Below, one piece after another: positions 33,336 through 43,942 of a stretch of DNA of 64,000 bases; within the stretch, counting starts at the first letter, position 1; the number at the start of each line of letters is the position of its first letter. Both the position numbers and the translations under genes were made by a program. The notes under the pieces are model-generated. The model saw only the letters and a list, made by a program, of their open reading frames with translations. It was not told where the DNA came from and ran no database searches. Source of the stretch: Triatoma infestans (taxonomy: Eukaryota; Arthropoda; Insecta; Hemiptera; Reduviidae); NCBI GenBank assembly GCA_011037195.1, contig JAAEAF010004322.1, positions 43,908 through 107,907 on the forward strand. Direction: 5' to 3'.

Positions 33336-33543
33336 TAAGCCTTTATTCTTTTCCTGGATTTACATCCTTAGTACAAAAAAATAAAATTATATTTTCTATT
33401 ACTTCAATGAAATAAAATAAAATGTACACTGTATTACATATCTTTACAAATAATTAAATAAAAAATTTTTAAAAAAAGTCAGTTCTTTGCATAAATAAAA
33501 TAAACTTGTTATATTCTTTTGTAACCATAAACATTTCTTGGAA

Positions 33544-36319
33544 TTAGGCCCATTTCTGGGCAAAGGCCTCTCCCATTTTATTCCAATCTTCGCGACATCT
33601 TGCTATTTTGGCATAATTACTTCCTGTTACTTGAGTTATCTCGTCCCTCCATCTGCGAAACTGTCTTCCTTTCTTCCTCTTCCGGTTCGCCGGGCACCAC
33701 TCACTACAGACTTTGGTCCACCTGTCACCTTCTAACCTAGAAATATGACCTGCCCAGTTCCACTTGAGTTTTTTAGCTGCTATTACCAGATCCGTAAGCA
33801 GAGTCTTCTTTCTGATTTCTGTAGCTTGAATCCTGTCTTTCTTCTTTACACCCAGCATACTCCTCTCCATCGCTCTTTGAGTGGTACGCAGCCGTTTTTC
33901 ATTCTTTTTAGTCAGCGACCAAGTCTGGGCTCCGTAAAGGAGACACGGAAGTACACATGCGTCAAATACCACTTTTTAACACTGACATTTAATGGAGCTT
34001 TAAAAATATGCTTTAGAGACCAGTATTTCTTCCAACCAATGGAGATTCTTCTGTTTATTTCTTGCGTGGTCCTATTTTTGAATGATATGGTTTGCCCCAA
34101 ATACACTGCTTCCGTTACCCACTCAATTTTTTCATCATTCAGTGTAATAATACTTTCAGCACCATTGGTCATAAGTTTGGTCTTTTTAACATTGATATTC
34201 AGCCCAGCTTCAGAGGAATGTATCATTAGGTCTTGTATCATACCTGACAGTTCTTCTACAGATGTGGCAAACAAAATAACGTCGTCAGCTAACCTTAAAT
34301 TATTTAATTTCCTTCCATTTACCGTTATACCTCTATCTTTCCAGTTCAGACTCCTGAACACCTGTTCCAGCAGTGCGTTAAAAATATTAGGCGACAGGGG
34401 ATCCCCCTGTCTTACCCCTCTCTCCATATTGAATCCTGCTCCAGTTCTATCCATCTTCACTTGTAACTGCACATGGGAATATATATACTTCAATAGTCTA
34501 ATATACTTAGAATGCACTCCTTGCTTAGATAGAACATTATACATTTAGTCATGGTTTACCTTGTCAAATGCTTTTTCAAAATCTATCAGTACTAAGTATA
34601 TAGTGACCCCATATTCCCTGACTTTTTCTAACATCTGGTTTATTGCTTGCAGATGGTCGATTGTGGAAAATCCGTTACGGAAACCCGCTTGTTCTGTTGG
34701 TTGGTTTTCATTTAATGTCCTATTTAGCCGATTTTTCAAAACCATCATGAACAATTTATACAAGCTGGATAATAGACTAATAGGTCTAAAACTGTTTAGG
34801 TCTTGTGCGCCTTTTTTCTTTGGGATTAGGATTATATTGGTTTTATTCCACTGTTCTGGAGTTGTTTCTTCTTCTAATATCTTATTAAATAGGATAGTTA
34901 GAGGTTTGACGATACTAGAAGCCGCTGCTTTGATTATCTCGTTCGTTAGATTGTCCTCGCCTGGAGTTTTATCCTTTTTTAATTTTCTAATGCCTAGCAG
35001 TACTTCCTCTTCCATGATTTCTTCTACCACTTCGTTTCCTTCCTCTTTAAGGTCTATCTCTAAGTGGGTTGTTCTACAATTTTCCGAATACAGATTCTTG
35101 AAAAAGGAAGTTGCCTCATTAATAATAGCACTTCTATCACATATTTGCTTTCCTCCTTTGTTTTTAATATTGGGGATCCACTTTTGGTCTGTAAATAATA
35201 TCTTGTTTAATTTTTTTGTTGAGTTTGTGGCTTCTAAAATTCTTTCTATTACTGCATTATTAAATTTCTGAATGTCTTGTCTAATATGTGCTCTGGTTAT
35301 TTTGCAAATTTGATTTGTCTCAATTTTTTCTTTTAGACTTTTCTTTTTCTAATTCTCATTTTTTCTCTCCTTTGGATTAATTTCTTTGTTTCTTCAGATA
35401 ATTTAGAGTTTTTAGTTGTATTTTCCGGAAGAGCATTTACAGTTGTTTTTATCATATTTTCTATTCTGTTATATAATGATTGCATGTCCTTGAAATTTGT
35501 ACAATATTTTAATTCAGAATGTTTAGATAACTGTAATTTTATATTCTCTTCATCAACGTTTCTTTGAATATCAACTAAGTTTTTTCTTGGAGTCGGAATG
35601 GATTTACTTATGTTTAACTTGCAGACGACCGGTCTGTGATCAGAATGAAATTCAAAGTTTGTCAGAACTTCATAGCCAGATATAATGCTTTTATTGTTAG
35701 TGAGAATAAAATCTATTTCATTTTTATATTTGCCGTCCGGTGATTGCCAGGTCCATCTTCTTCCACTTCTTCTTTTAAAATATGAATTCACTATTCTTAA
35801 CCTTTGCTGCTGACAGAAACGTAGCATTACCCATCCTCTTTCATTTCTTCTTCCTATCCCATAGGGTCCCATTGTCTGTCTCTCTTCTTTCTGTCCACTT
35901 CCTACTATACTATTGAAATCTCCAATTATTATTAGTTTGCTGTGTAATTTCCTCTTCGCTTCCGCAACTGTTTCCTCTAATTGGTCATAAAAATGTTCTA
36001 TTTCTTCTTGCGATGAAGCGGATGTGGGAGCATACACTTGGATTAAATTTATTATTCTTCGACTTCCAAAATTCATCTTTAACATAGCAATTTTGTCGGA
36101 AATTGCTTTAAAGTATTGAATTTTTCCTCTTAAATTTGTCTTGACTAGAAATCTAACTCCATTTACCCCTTGTTTCGCACCATAATAATAGAGCATATAA
36201 CCACTTTTCCTAATAATAATATTTTCGTCAACTCGTCTTATTTCTGATAGGCCAAGAATGTCAATATCAGTTTTTTCTAATGCATTTTCAAGTTCCACTA
36301 ATCGATCCTCTGCTAGCAA
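33544..36319 (-). pseudogene. RTE-type LINE ORF2: endonuclease and reverse transcriptase, broken
   Basis: Endonuclease frame 36319-35333: DILGLSEIRRVD (catalytic Glu), NLIQVYAPTS, IIIGDFNSIVG (Asp), WTWQSPDGKYKNEIDFIL and FHSDHRPVVC (SDH). The RT frame 35030-34545 gives KDKTPGEDNL, FRPISLLSSLYKL, EQAGFRNGFSTIDH and DFEKAFDKVNHD. An in-frame stop at 34545-34547 is followed by frame 34544-33912 with RGVRQGDPLSPNIFN and the catalytic box LADD in place of FADD or YADD. A frameshift near 33960 leads to frame 33972-33544 with CLLYGAQTWSLTKKN, RRWRDEI and an aromatic-rich C-terminus typical of this clade. The endonuclease-RT junction is also frameshifted. Confidence 0.87.
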
Positions 36320-36508
36320 TGTTCTTACGTTGTAAGTACCTACACAAATGTTTGAAGTGCTTTGTCGTTTTTGTGTTTGGGAGGATATGGTCTGACACTC
36401 CCTTGGTGACCAACCTTTCTGGGAGGTTATTTTCGTTGTTCCATTTGAATCGTTCCTAAAACTGCCAATGTCTTGTTGCCGTCGTGTGAGCCTAATTCCA
36501 TTTAATTC

Positions 36509-36820
36509 CTATTTTCCTTCATTTGCTGAGTTTCTGTTTGAATAAACAGAGCTTGTACTGCTTTCCGAGTTAGTACGTTCTCTGAAAAAAGTGCTTATAT
36601 CCTTTGCAGCGGATGATGGGGTCACTTTTTCTTTTAACTTTTTTACTTTACTTTTTTCTGCCTCAACTTTGTTCGCCTTACCTCTTTTTGGTGTATCACT
36701 GGAGGCTCTTCTTCTTCTCTTGCCAGTACTTTCTTTCTCATCCCTTACTATCAATTTATCATAGACTAGAATCGCAAATTTACCATTCTTCCTTTCCTCC
36801 ATCATACATTGTTGGATCAA
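36509..36820 (-). CDS. RTE-type LINE short ORF1-like frame
   Basis: A 103-residue frame, highly charged and Lys/Arg/Glu/Ser-rich (GKRRRRASSDTPKRGK, KSKVKKLKEKV). It is the only sizeable frame upstream of the endonuclease. It begins near the 5' end of the element. The basic composition fits a nucleic-acid-binding ORF1, but no domain is recognised and it might be the truncated end of a longer protein. Confidence 0.5.
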   Translation of the reverse strand: MIQQCMMEERKNGKFAILVYDKLIVRDEKESTGKRRRRASSDTPKRGKANKVEAEKSKVKKLKEKVTPSSAAKDISTFFRERTNSESSTSSVYSNRNSANEGK

Positions 36821-37284
36821 TGTATTGTTAGCGTATTTGCCGCTAGGAATACATTATACCAAATACGCTAACAGTAAAGAAATATCAGTTGAGAAGGTCT
36901 GGACTTATGCAGTTAGAGAAGCCAGCAGAGAAACGATTAAAAAAATAGAAGAGGAATTGAGCAGTAGAAAAAGAAGAGTGAGGTTCAAGAAAGACGAAAA
37001 CTGTAAATAGTGTAAAAACGAGAGCAGAAATAGGAAATAGGTTAGGTAGGAGATATTTTTCTTTTTATATTATTTTAATAAGGTTTAATTTTAGTTTATT
37101 TCTTATTTCTTTGTAATATTTTTTTTAGCTTTTCTTTTTATTCTCTTAAAAAAGTGTATTTGTTGATTTTGTTTAATTATATGTGTGATTTTTGTAGAGA
37201 AACGTATTCTTATTGAACCCACGTGTTTGTTAGCCTTTATTAGCTGAAACACGAGTAGCAGTTGGAACTGTATAACTGACACGA

Positions 37285-37350
37285 GTAGAGTGGCTGAGTG
37301 AGACTAGGTGTCAGGCTGCCAAGCAGTATATCACCAGATCGATTCTGGCG
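37285..37350 (+). repeat. tRNA-like segment inside family A LTR
   Basis: It shows an A-box-like TGGCTGAGTGAGACTAGG and a B-box-like AGATCGATTCTGG, spaced as in a serine-type tRNA. It is followed by over 250 bases of T-rich DNA. The same segment occurs at 58550-58615 in the 3' LTR of the family A element. Confidence 0.6.
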
Positions 37351-38507
37351 GGGCCAGCTTTTTTTTTTTATTCTTTTTATTTTAGTTTTTTTTCCTACTT
37401 CCTCTTATTTCTTTTTTTTTGCATTTTTCTTGCTTACATTAACTTTTTAATTTTTTTTCGTGTTTTTTTTGAGTTGCACTTCATTTCTTCTTTTTTTTTT
37501 CTTTTTCTTTTTTATCTCATTCGTTCTTTTTTTTTCCTCTTCCTCCTCCCTTTTTCTACCTTTTCTTTTCCTTTAGTTTTATTGTTTTCATTCCCCTTTT
37601 TTATTTTTATTTCTATTTTGCTCCTTTTAATTTGCCTGTTTTTCCTTTCGCCCTCATTGATTTAGAATCCCCCCTTCTCCACTGTTCTAGCTGAGGTGGC
37701 TTTGCTCCGGTTTGGGAGCTACTAAGCGGGAGAGTGTAACAACTGGAACATTTACTACTTCATTAGCGTTCCCCTAAAAACCTCTTCCTTTGAGACGTAC
37801 TTCCTCTTATCCTACCCTATAGAAAAAGACAACTACCTTCTGACAATTCACGTCCATCCACCTTTAATCCTAAAAGCCCAAGATGAGTTATTTACAGCCA
37901 CCTGTGAAGACATCAACAGTGCCATGTACTGCCACAACAAGACAGCATCCAGGACGACTGTATTCACCAAATCATAACCAACATCAACCTCGCAGCATGC
38001 AAGACAGTATATACGTCAAGCGCACCATTTATCAAATATATCTCTCTTATAGACCACTTCTTAACTTTCAGGACCAACAGGATCGTGATAAACAAGGACA
38101 AACATAACAACACCATATTCTTGACCAACACTAGCCTTATAAAAGTAAACAAAGACGAAACTTTACTAGATAGCAAAGCCATACCTATCTACAAGGATTC
38201 AAGGAGCATCGCAATCACTACGCAAGTGTTCTCACACATCAACAGGAACATATCCTTCGAGGACCTCCACAGAATCAATTTAAAAATGGACCCACTGGAA
38301 CTGCTAGAGGACGAACCCAGTGACTCGACGTATCTCTACTATCTCATTATCCTTCCAACACTTCTATTACTGTTGCTCCTCCTGTAGGTTTTCTATGTCC
38401 TCAGAAAGAAGGCAAATTCGGGCTCAACGGAAGGAGACCAGCTACAACCCACACCTCGACAGATCTACCCTGGACTTCCGTACCAATTGTCGCAGGAGCT
38501 CCAGACT

Positions 38508-38519
38508 TAAGGAGGGAGG
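38508..38519 (+). promoter_or_regulatory. Polypurine tract of the errantivirus-type element
   Basis: AAGGAGGGAGG lies immediately before the 3' LTR, where plus-strand DNA synthesis would be primed. Confidence 0.85.
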
Positions 38520-38770
38520 AGTTATGACACTATCTCTAGGAAAACTACCACTGCTACGTCAGCTGGAGCTGACAGGATATAAATAACCCCACCGGCCAGC
38601 AGGCAGTCAGTCCTCAGCTCACCACCGTACAGTTCACTTCTAAGTTTATATAGTCATTCTGTGAACCAGTATATTGTCTTTAACCAGTATATTGCCTTTA
38701 ACTATTATTATAATTTAATATTAAATAAATCTTTTTTAAAAAGGCTAGTCCGGGTTCTAGAAACATAACT
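38520..38770 (+). repeat. 3' LTR of the errantivirus-type element (251 bp)
   Basis: Starts AGTTATGACAC and ends GAAACATAACT. It differs from the 5' LTR by a few substitutions and by a partly duplicated AACCAGTATATTG stretch near 38664-38695. Confidence 0.93.
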
Positions 38771-38774
38771 TCGA

Positions 38775-39375
38775 TATTAATCAATATGGATAATCGATAT
38801 TTGCAATCGATATATTCCGATTGGCAGTGGTACACTATAGGCTGTGTGACGTTATCTGAACAGGAATTGTCTAGAAGGCAGTGGTAATAAATATGTATAT
38901 TTTTAATCAATAAAGCAGTGGCAATGCTATTGGCTGTGACGTCACAGAATAATATATTGCAAAGGCAGTGGTTTTGTTATACAAATAATAAAATCGATAT
39001 TTCTAAACTATAAGGCAACGGCAGATATAGTGCGCATGCCCGAAACTAGCAATGACGTCATAGGAGTGGGGATAAACGTTACAATAGCAGATTGTTTTGC
39101 GAGATCCAGTTCAGTTGTGTGTAAGTGCGCGTCGTGTTAATATCAGCAGCAGCAGGCAGCTGGAAGGGGTAAGTCCATCTTTTTTTTTTACTATTATTGA
39201 TTGTGTGGTGAAAGTTATATGTCACTCCGCCATATTGTTTTTTTATGTTTTTGTGAATTTCTTTATTATTATTATTATTATTGAGTGTCACAGTTGAATG
39301 CATCTCCGCCATATTTTTTTCTATTATTTAATTTTTTTGTGAGTGGGTTGAGCGGAAATAAAATTATGATAGTGC
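38775..39375 (-). repeat. Right arm of the giant inverted repeat, outer part
   Basis: Continuation of the right arm after the errantivirus and its duplicated TCGA. It is the reverse complement of about 11623-12230, ending AAATTATGATAGTGC at 39375. It includes an ATGACGTCA palindrome, CAGCAGCAGGCAGCTGG and ATCGATAT motifs. The outer end directly abuts the CTACTGGGCTCC repeat. Confidence 0.85.
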
Positions 39376-40416
39376 TACTGGGCTCCTCTTCCATATTATC
39401 TTGTAATTAGTCTGTAGGTGTTTCATTAGTTATTTAAGTTAGGTTGTAACCAAGTACGTGCATAAGGCGCTGCAGGGCCCGAGAATTAAGGAGTGGGGCG
39501 AAAGGCGAGTGAGAGTCTGACCGTCTCCCACTCCAGGAGTGGAGTATGATAAGCTCAAGTGGCCACATCTATCGAAAAAGCTCACTAAAACCTTTGCCGG
39601 CGAAATTGTGAAACAGTTTTCCGTTTTCCGTTATACAAGGCCTTTTCGGACATTTAATAACTTTCCGAGTTTCGTATTTCTCTCTCTGTATATATATATC
39701 TTTATGTATGTTTTATCATATAATATTTTCTTTTGTAAAGGTATACCTTCCTTATTATTTTTATTATCTTTTGGATTGGAAAATATATGTATTATTCGAA
39801 CTTGCATGTACAGTTTTCATTGCCAATTAGACTGCCTGAATGAAGAAAAGCTTGTTTTTACTGGTACGTAGTTTCTTTATCTTTCGCTTTATCTTTTCTG
39901 ACTTTTAATAATTTTTATTATTTGATTTTGTTTTATTTAAATCACTGGCTGAAAAGCCTGGCGCCCAACTATCTGAATATCTGAGAAATTTTCAAAATAA
40001 CCGGAATCGGGTTATAAGGTTAAAGTTAGGAGAGTAAGTTAGTTAATAAGAACTATTATATAAGTATATTGTAAGAATTAGTATGTAAGTGTAGGATAAT
40101 AAGTCTAGATAAGTTTTAATAATTAAGAAAAATGGTACGAGAAGTTCTCAAGAGATAGCAGCAGAGGGCAATTACGTCACCGGTGATGGGCGAGAAGGGC
40201 GACCCCTCCTTCCAGAGACGATCAGCTGGGACAAATAGGTGAAAGTAGGTTGGCCTACTTACGGCTTGGCAAAAAGAGAAGCCGGATATTTTCTTGTGTA
40301 TTTGAAAGGTGGAAAAACCCGTCAATCTCCAGTGGAGGATTATAAATACACAGAAGAGTCAGCAAGAAAAGTGAAAAGAAAACGCAACTAACAACGGTAC
40401 CAGGCCTGGTTGTTAT
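39375..40416 (+). repeat. Right copy of the 10.2-kb LTR-like repeat, split by a solo LTR
   Basis: The two parts, 39375-39444 and 40017-40416, match 10171-10629 in the same orientation. A TATAAATACACAG box is conserved (about 40342). After TACCAGGCCTGG the two copies diverge: the right copy continues into LTR-like DNA to about 41345. Confidence 0.82.
39445..40016 (+). mobile_element. Solo-LTR-like insertion (572 bp)
   Basis: It begins TGTAACC and ends GGTTATA, imperfect terminal inverted repeats, with AGGT on both sides (39441-39444, 40017-40020). The uninterrupted copy at 10.2 kb shows the empty site. A PBS-like TGGCGCCCAAC lies at 39959, inside rather than after the block, so this may be an LTR plus a few bases of leader. 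Confidence 0.75.
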
Positions 40417-41345
40417 TAAAAAAAAAAAGACGTACGTACTTATTAACCAAATTTTAAACGTGGAATTGGGGGAGATAACAATTTTTTTTACAATAAAAGG
40501 AGACAGAATACAAAAATGTCTCTTTGACTAATTGTATTTTTTTTAATTTAATTTATCATAGTCTAAGGAATTTTTTTGTTTCTTATTATAGAAGTCAAAA
40601 CCAAGTGTAATTACATCTTATTTCATTTGGATTTTTTTTTGGGTGGAAGCTCATTGTAATTTCTTGGTTTATATTTAATAATGCATAAGTTAAATTAATA
40701 GTGTACTGTGTTGTTCCCGAATTACCTGTCCCCGAACCTGGGAGTTGAATTACACAAAAAAAAAAATAATGGTCGTAGGTTATAAAAGAGTAAACAGCAG
40801 CCGGCCACGTGAGGCGCTGCGGGAAGAGAACCTAGATAGCCACGGCGGAGAGTTAAACAGTAATACACCGGCGTAGTCTATAGGTAAGGCGCTCGCTTCG
40901 TAATCAAAGGATTGGAAGTTCGATACTCACTCGAACCGTTATTTTTTTTTTTCCTTTTTTTTAAATGTACTATTTTTATTTTGTTCAGTTTTATCATTTC
41001 ATCTTACTCTTTTATTTATTTATTTATTTTTTTCGGGGTGATTCCTCTTCTTTTTTTTGTCTCCTTTTTTCCACTTCCCTGTGTTCTTCTCTGACCGATC
41101 AAGACCCCGCTCGAGGATCTTTTTTTTGTATTTATTTGATCTTTTCTTATATCTTTGTTTTTGTTTGCTTTCCTTGCCTTATTGATATCCCCTGTTCCAC
41201 CTCACCCTTTAAGCTGCATCCAAGTTGCCGCTAGCTGCAGTGGAGATGGAGGGGTTCAGGAAAACGTGGGTTAACGGGAAAGTGGGAAGGGAAGTTACAG
41301 GACGCCACTCTGTTTTTTTTTCCCAGGCTTAACAGAGAAACCTAT
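40417..41345 (+). repeat. LTR-like sequence with embedded tRNA-like segment
   Basis: Non-coding DNA continuing the repeat. A tRNA-like stretch lies at about 40868-40937: TAGTCTATAGGTAAGGCGC (A box), CGT in the anticodon position between CTT and AAT, and AAGTTCGATACTC (B box). It is followed by about 250 bases of T-rich DNA and then CTAGCTGCAGTGGAGATGG. The layout parallels family A LTRs. Open frames here are pyrimidine-tract artefacts. Confidence 0.55.
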
Positions 41346-41589
41346 TTTTCCAAATGTATAAAGCAAAAACAAAAAAAAATACTTAAAATAATTTAAATAA
41401 CACTCTGAAATAATTAAATAAAATTGTGGAACGATAATCTTTAAAAAAAAAATTGTGTTAATAAAAAAAATACGAAAAATGTTTTCTAAAATAAAAATAA
41501 AAATAATTAACAGCTATAGTATCACTTAATAATAATAAAAAAAAAAAAAAAAAATTGGAAAAAAAATAGTTTCCTTCCAAATAAAAAAG

Positions 41590-41670
41590 TTCTAGAACTG
41601 GCCAGATGCAAACCTGTGTTCTAAGGTCTGGAGGCCGGCGCCTTAACACTCTCAGCTAACGAGTTATCTG
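41590..41670 (-). repeat. tRNA-like segment, minus strand
   Basis: On the minus strand, TTAGCTGAGAGTGTTAAGGCG serves as an A box and GGTTTGCATCTGG as a degenerate B box. An A/T-rich stretch follows downstream. The flanks (41345-41880) are otherwise AT-rich with no gene. Confidence 0.5.
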
Positions 41671-42276
41671 TGACCACGCTGCTTACAACTGCTCTTAGCT
41701 TTTTAAAATTTGCCGATTTCTACGGCCTACAAGCAACTTTAGACAAAGGGGAAAAACAAACACAAAGTAACTTTCAAACAAACATATTATAATTCAAGTA
41801 ACATAAAATTTACACTGGGAAAATAAGAAAAATAATAACGAATGAAATAAAAGAAACTTAATGAAATAAGGATGTCTTAAAATTCCATGAACACACACAC
41901 ACACACACAAGAGATTCTTTTATACAGTCGGGCCGGTAAGGATTTTTACTTTCTTTTATTGCTATCTCACCAACTTTGTGTCTTAAAAGACCATGTAGAC
42001 ACACACACACACAAAGCAATTCCAGCATACAGACTGTCCTGTAAGGATTTTTACTATCTTTCGTTGGTTTCACACAAACATCATGTCTTAAAATTCCATG
42101 GACACACACACACACACACAAAAGTCGGGCCGGTAAGGATTTTTACTTTCTTTTATTGCTATCTCACCAACTTTGTATCTTAAAAGCAATTCCAGCATAC
42201 AGACTGTTCTGTGAGGATTTTTACTTTTATTTGTTGCTTACAAATAAACTTAATGTCATAAAAGTCCAGTAAAACA

Positions 42277-42323
<47 letters not shown>

Positions 42324-42434
42324 CGATTCTTTCATACAGTCGGGCCGATTCTTTCATATAGTGGGGATTTTTGCTTCCTTTTATTGCTTTCTCACAAACT
42401 TTGTGTCTTAAATGACCATGTGGATACACACGGG

Positions 42435-42472
<38 letters not shown>

Positions 42473-42557
42473 GCAATTCCAGTATACAGACTGTTCTGTG
42501 AGAATTTTTAGTTTTATTTGTTGCTTTCACATAAACTTCATGTTATAAAAGTCCATT

Positions 42558-42607
<50 letters not shown>

Positions 42608-42694
42608 CAATTCTGTCATACCGTCTCTCCGGTGAGGATTCTTGCTTTCTTTTATTGCTATCTCAAAAACTTCGTGGTTTAGAAGTCCATGTAA

Positions 42695-42725
<31 letters not shown>

Positions 42726-42954
42726 CAATTTTGTCGTACCGTCTGTACGGTGAGGATTCTTGCTTTCTTACATTGCTTTCTCAAAAACTTCGTAGCTTAG
42801 AAGTCCAAGTAAACACACATACACGCACACACACACACACACGCACTCACACACAAAGCAATTATTTCATTCAGACCGTCCTGTGAATATTTTACTTTTT
42901 TTTTGTTGCTTTCACACAAACTTCTATACTTGAAAGTCCATTAACACACCACAA

Positions 42955-43013
<59 letters not shown>

Positions 43014-43125
43014 CAAAAGAAATTCCTGCATATAGTCGGCCCTGTGAGGATTTTTACTATGTTTTGTTGCTTTCACACAAACTTCTATATAAGTCCATTA
43101 ACACGCCACACACACACACACATAC

Positions 43126-43156
<31 letters not shown>

Positions 43157-43274
43157 AAAGCAATTCCTGCATATAGTCGGTCCTGTGAGGATTTTTACTA
43201 TGTTTTGTTGCTATCACACAAACTTCATGTCTAAAAATTTCATGAACACACGCACACAAAAGCAATTCTTACAT

Positions 43275-43514
43275 AGGGAAGGGATTAGCTAAGTGGTTAG
43301 CGCGTTGGACTCCCACGCGGAGGCCCCGGTTTCGAGTCCAGTGCTACCCTTAGATTCTTTCTTCCTAGGAGCCTCTACAGCTCACTGTCCGGTGATGGAC
43401 AGTGTTGTCTGTAGCGAGAGAACATTGTCCGGAGGCCGGCAGTGCACTGAGAAGGCTCCGGGCGCTAATGACCATAGATGTTGAAGCGCCTTAAATTTAA
43501 AAAAAAAAAAAAAA
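43275..43514 (+). mobile_element. tRNA-derived SINE, copy 1
   Basis: It starts AGGGAAGGGATTAGCT with an A box (TAGCTAAGTGGTTAGCG) and a B box (GGTTTCGAGTCC). A unique body follows (CACTGTCCGGTGATGGACAG), then AGATGTTGAAGCGCCTTAAA and a poly(A) of about 14. It sits inside a minisatellite unit. The pol III promoter looks intact except for one extra T in the B box. Confidence 0.88.
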
Positions 43515-43715
43515 TTTTTCATACAGTCTGTCCTGTGAGGATTGTTTTTTATTTTTATTGCTATCACACAAACATCGTGACTTAAAGATCCATCTGAACG
43601 CACACAAAAACACAAAAGCAATTCTTTCATACACACTGTCCTGTGAGGATTTTTACTTTCTTTTGTTGCTTTCACACAAACTTCATGTCATAAAAGTCCA
43701 TTAAAACACACACAT

Positions 43716-43942
43716 AGGGAAGGGATTAGCTCAGTGGTAGCGTGCTGGACTAGCAACGCGGAGATCACGGGTTCGAATCCAGCCGTGCTACCCTTAGATT
43801 TTCTCTTCCTAGGAGCCCCTACAGCTCACTGTCCGGTGATGGACAGTGTTGTCTGTAACGGGAGAACACTGTCCGGAGGCCGCCAGTACACTAAGAAGGC
43901 TCCGGGCGCAAATGACCACAAATAAAAAAAAACAAAAAAAAA
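43716..43942 (+). mobile_element. tRNA-derived SINE, copy 2
   Basis: Same family as copy 1. The A box is TAGCTCAGTGGTAGCGTG and the B box GGTTCGAATCC, a perfect consensus. It ends early at AATGACCACAAATAAAA without the GATGTTGAAGCGCC end, so it is 3' truncated or the tail was primed internally. Confidence 0.86.

Larger units (their letters stand above)
33306..36838 (-). mobile_element. RTE-type LINE (3.5 kb) inside the solo LTR
   Basis: GCCGCTAGGAATA is present on both sides (33293-33305 and 36839-36851), the target-site duplication. The 3' end is an (ATT)n tail, seen on the plus strand as repeated AAT from 33306. It has a short ORF1 and an endonuclease-RT ORF2 on the minus strand. The small size, short ORF1 and RT style suggest the RTE clade. 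ORF2 has stops and frameshifts, so it is inactive. Insertion here post-dates the solo LTR, which post-dates the errantivirus. Confidence 0.88.
32832..37741 (+). mobile_element. Solo LTR of Gypsy family A, itself split by a LINE
   Basis: It starts TGTTACGG and ends TGTAACA, flanked by ACTG at 32828-32831 and 37742-37745. With the LINE at 33306-36838 removed it is about 1.36 kb, close to the 1341-bp 3' LTR at 57649-58989, with which it is collinear. It carries CTCCTCCGGGATCGGTCGG near its start, a tRNA-like segment at 37285-37350, then a long pyrimidine-rich tract. No internal region remains. Confidence 0.9.
32039..38387 (+). pseudogene. Errantivirus-type envelope gene, broken by frameshifts and a solo LTR
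   Basis: This is the membrane glycoprotein thought to mediate cell entry, related to baculovirus F proteins. It begins at 32039, overlapping the end of pol in another frame, with a hydrophobic signal-peptide-like start. At 32342-32353 a furin-type R-x-K-R site is followed by a Gly/Leu/Ile-rich fusion-peptide-like stretch. A frameshift near 32395 breaks the gene. The next frame (32401-32831) is a helical region. The solo LTR inserts at 32832, duplicating ACTG. Beyond 37742 the gene resumes and, after a further shift, the frame at 38085-38387 ends in a Leu-rich transmembrane segment. In other errantiviruses env is made from a spliced RNA. No functional protein is possible. Confidence 0.85.
26655..38770 (+). 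mobile_element. Env-bearing Gypsy element (errantivirus type), interrupted
   Basis: An endogenous insect-retrovirus-like element of about 7.2 kb once the nested 4.9-kb insertion is subtracted. Its LTRs start AGTTATG and end CATAACT, the Gypsy/errantivirus style of terminus. TCGA is duplicated at 26651-26654 and 38771-38774. The order is LTR, PBS, gag, pro-RT-RNase H-integrase, env, polypurine tract, LTR. The two LTRs differ at several positions and by an indel of about 10-20 bases, so the insertion is not very recent. Breaks: two compensating gag frameshifts, one pol stop, env frameshifts and a solo LTR in env. Confidence 0.95.

Noticed and set aside
33544..33735. Plus-strand frames opposite LINE ORF2 (also 33745-34548, 34561-35271)
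   Set aside because: They are antisense shadows of the minus-strand endonuclease-RT gene.
37474..37665. Phe/Leu-rich frames resembling membrane proteins (also 40912-41234, 58622-58933)
   Set aside because: They come from pyrimidine-rich tracts in LTR-like repeats and have no membrane-protein features beyond composition.
39958..39968. Start of a further LTR retrotransposon at the PBS-like TGGCGCCCAAC
   Set aside because: No internal coding region follows; the block closes 48 bases later with its own terminal repeat and target duplication.
43275..43360. Functional tRNA genes at the A/B box sequences
   Set aside because: The boxes are followed by a non-tRNA body and poly(A), recur in several copies and do not fold as full tRNAs by eye; they are SINEs.
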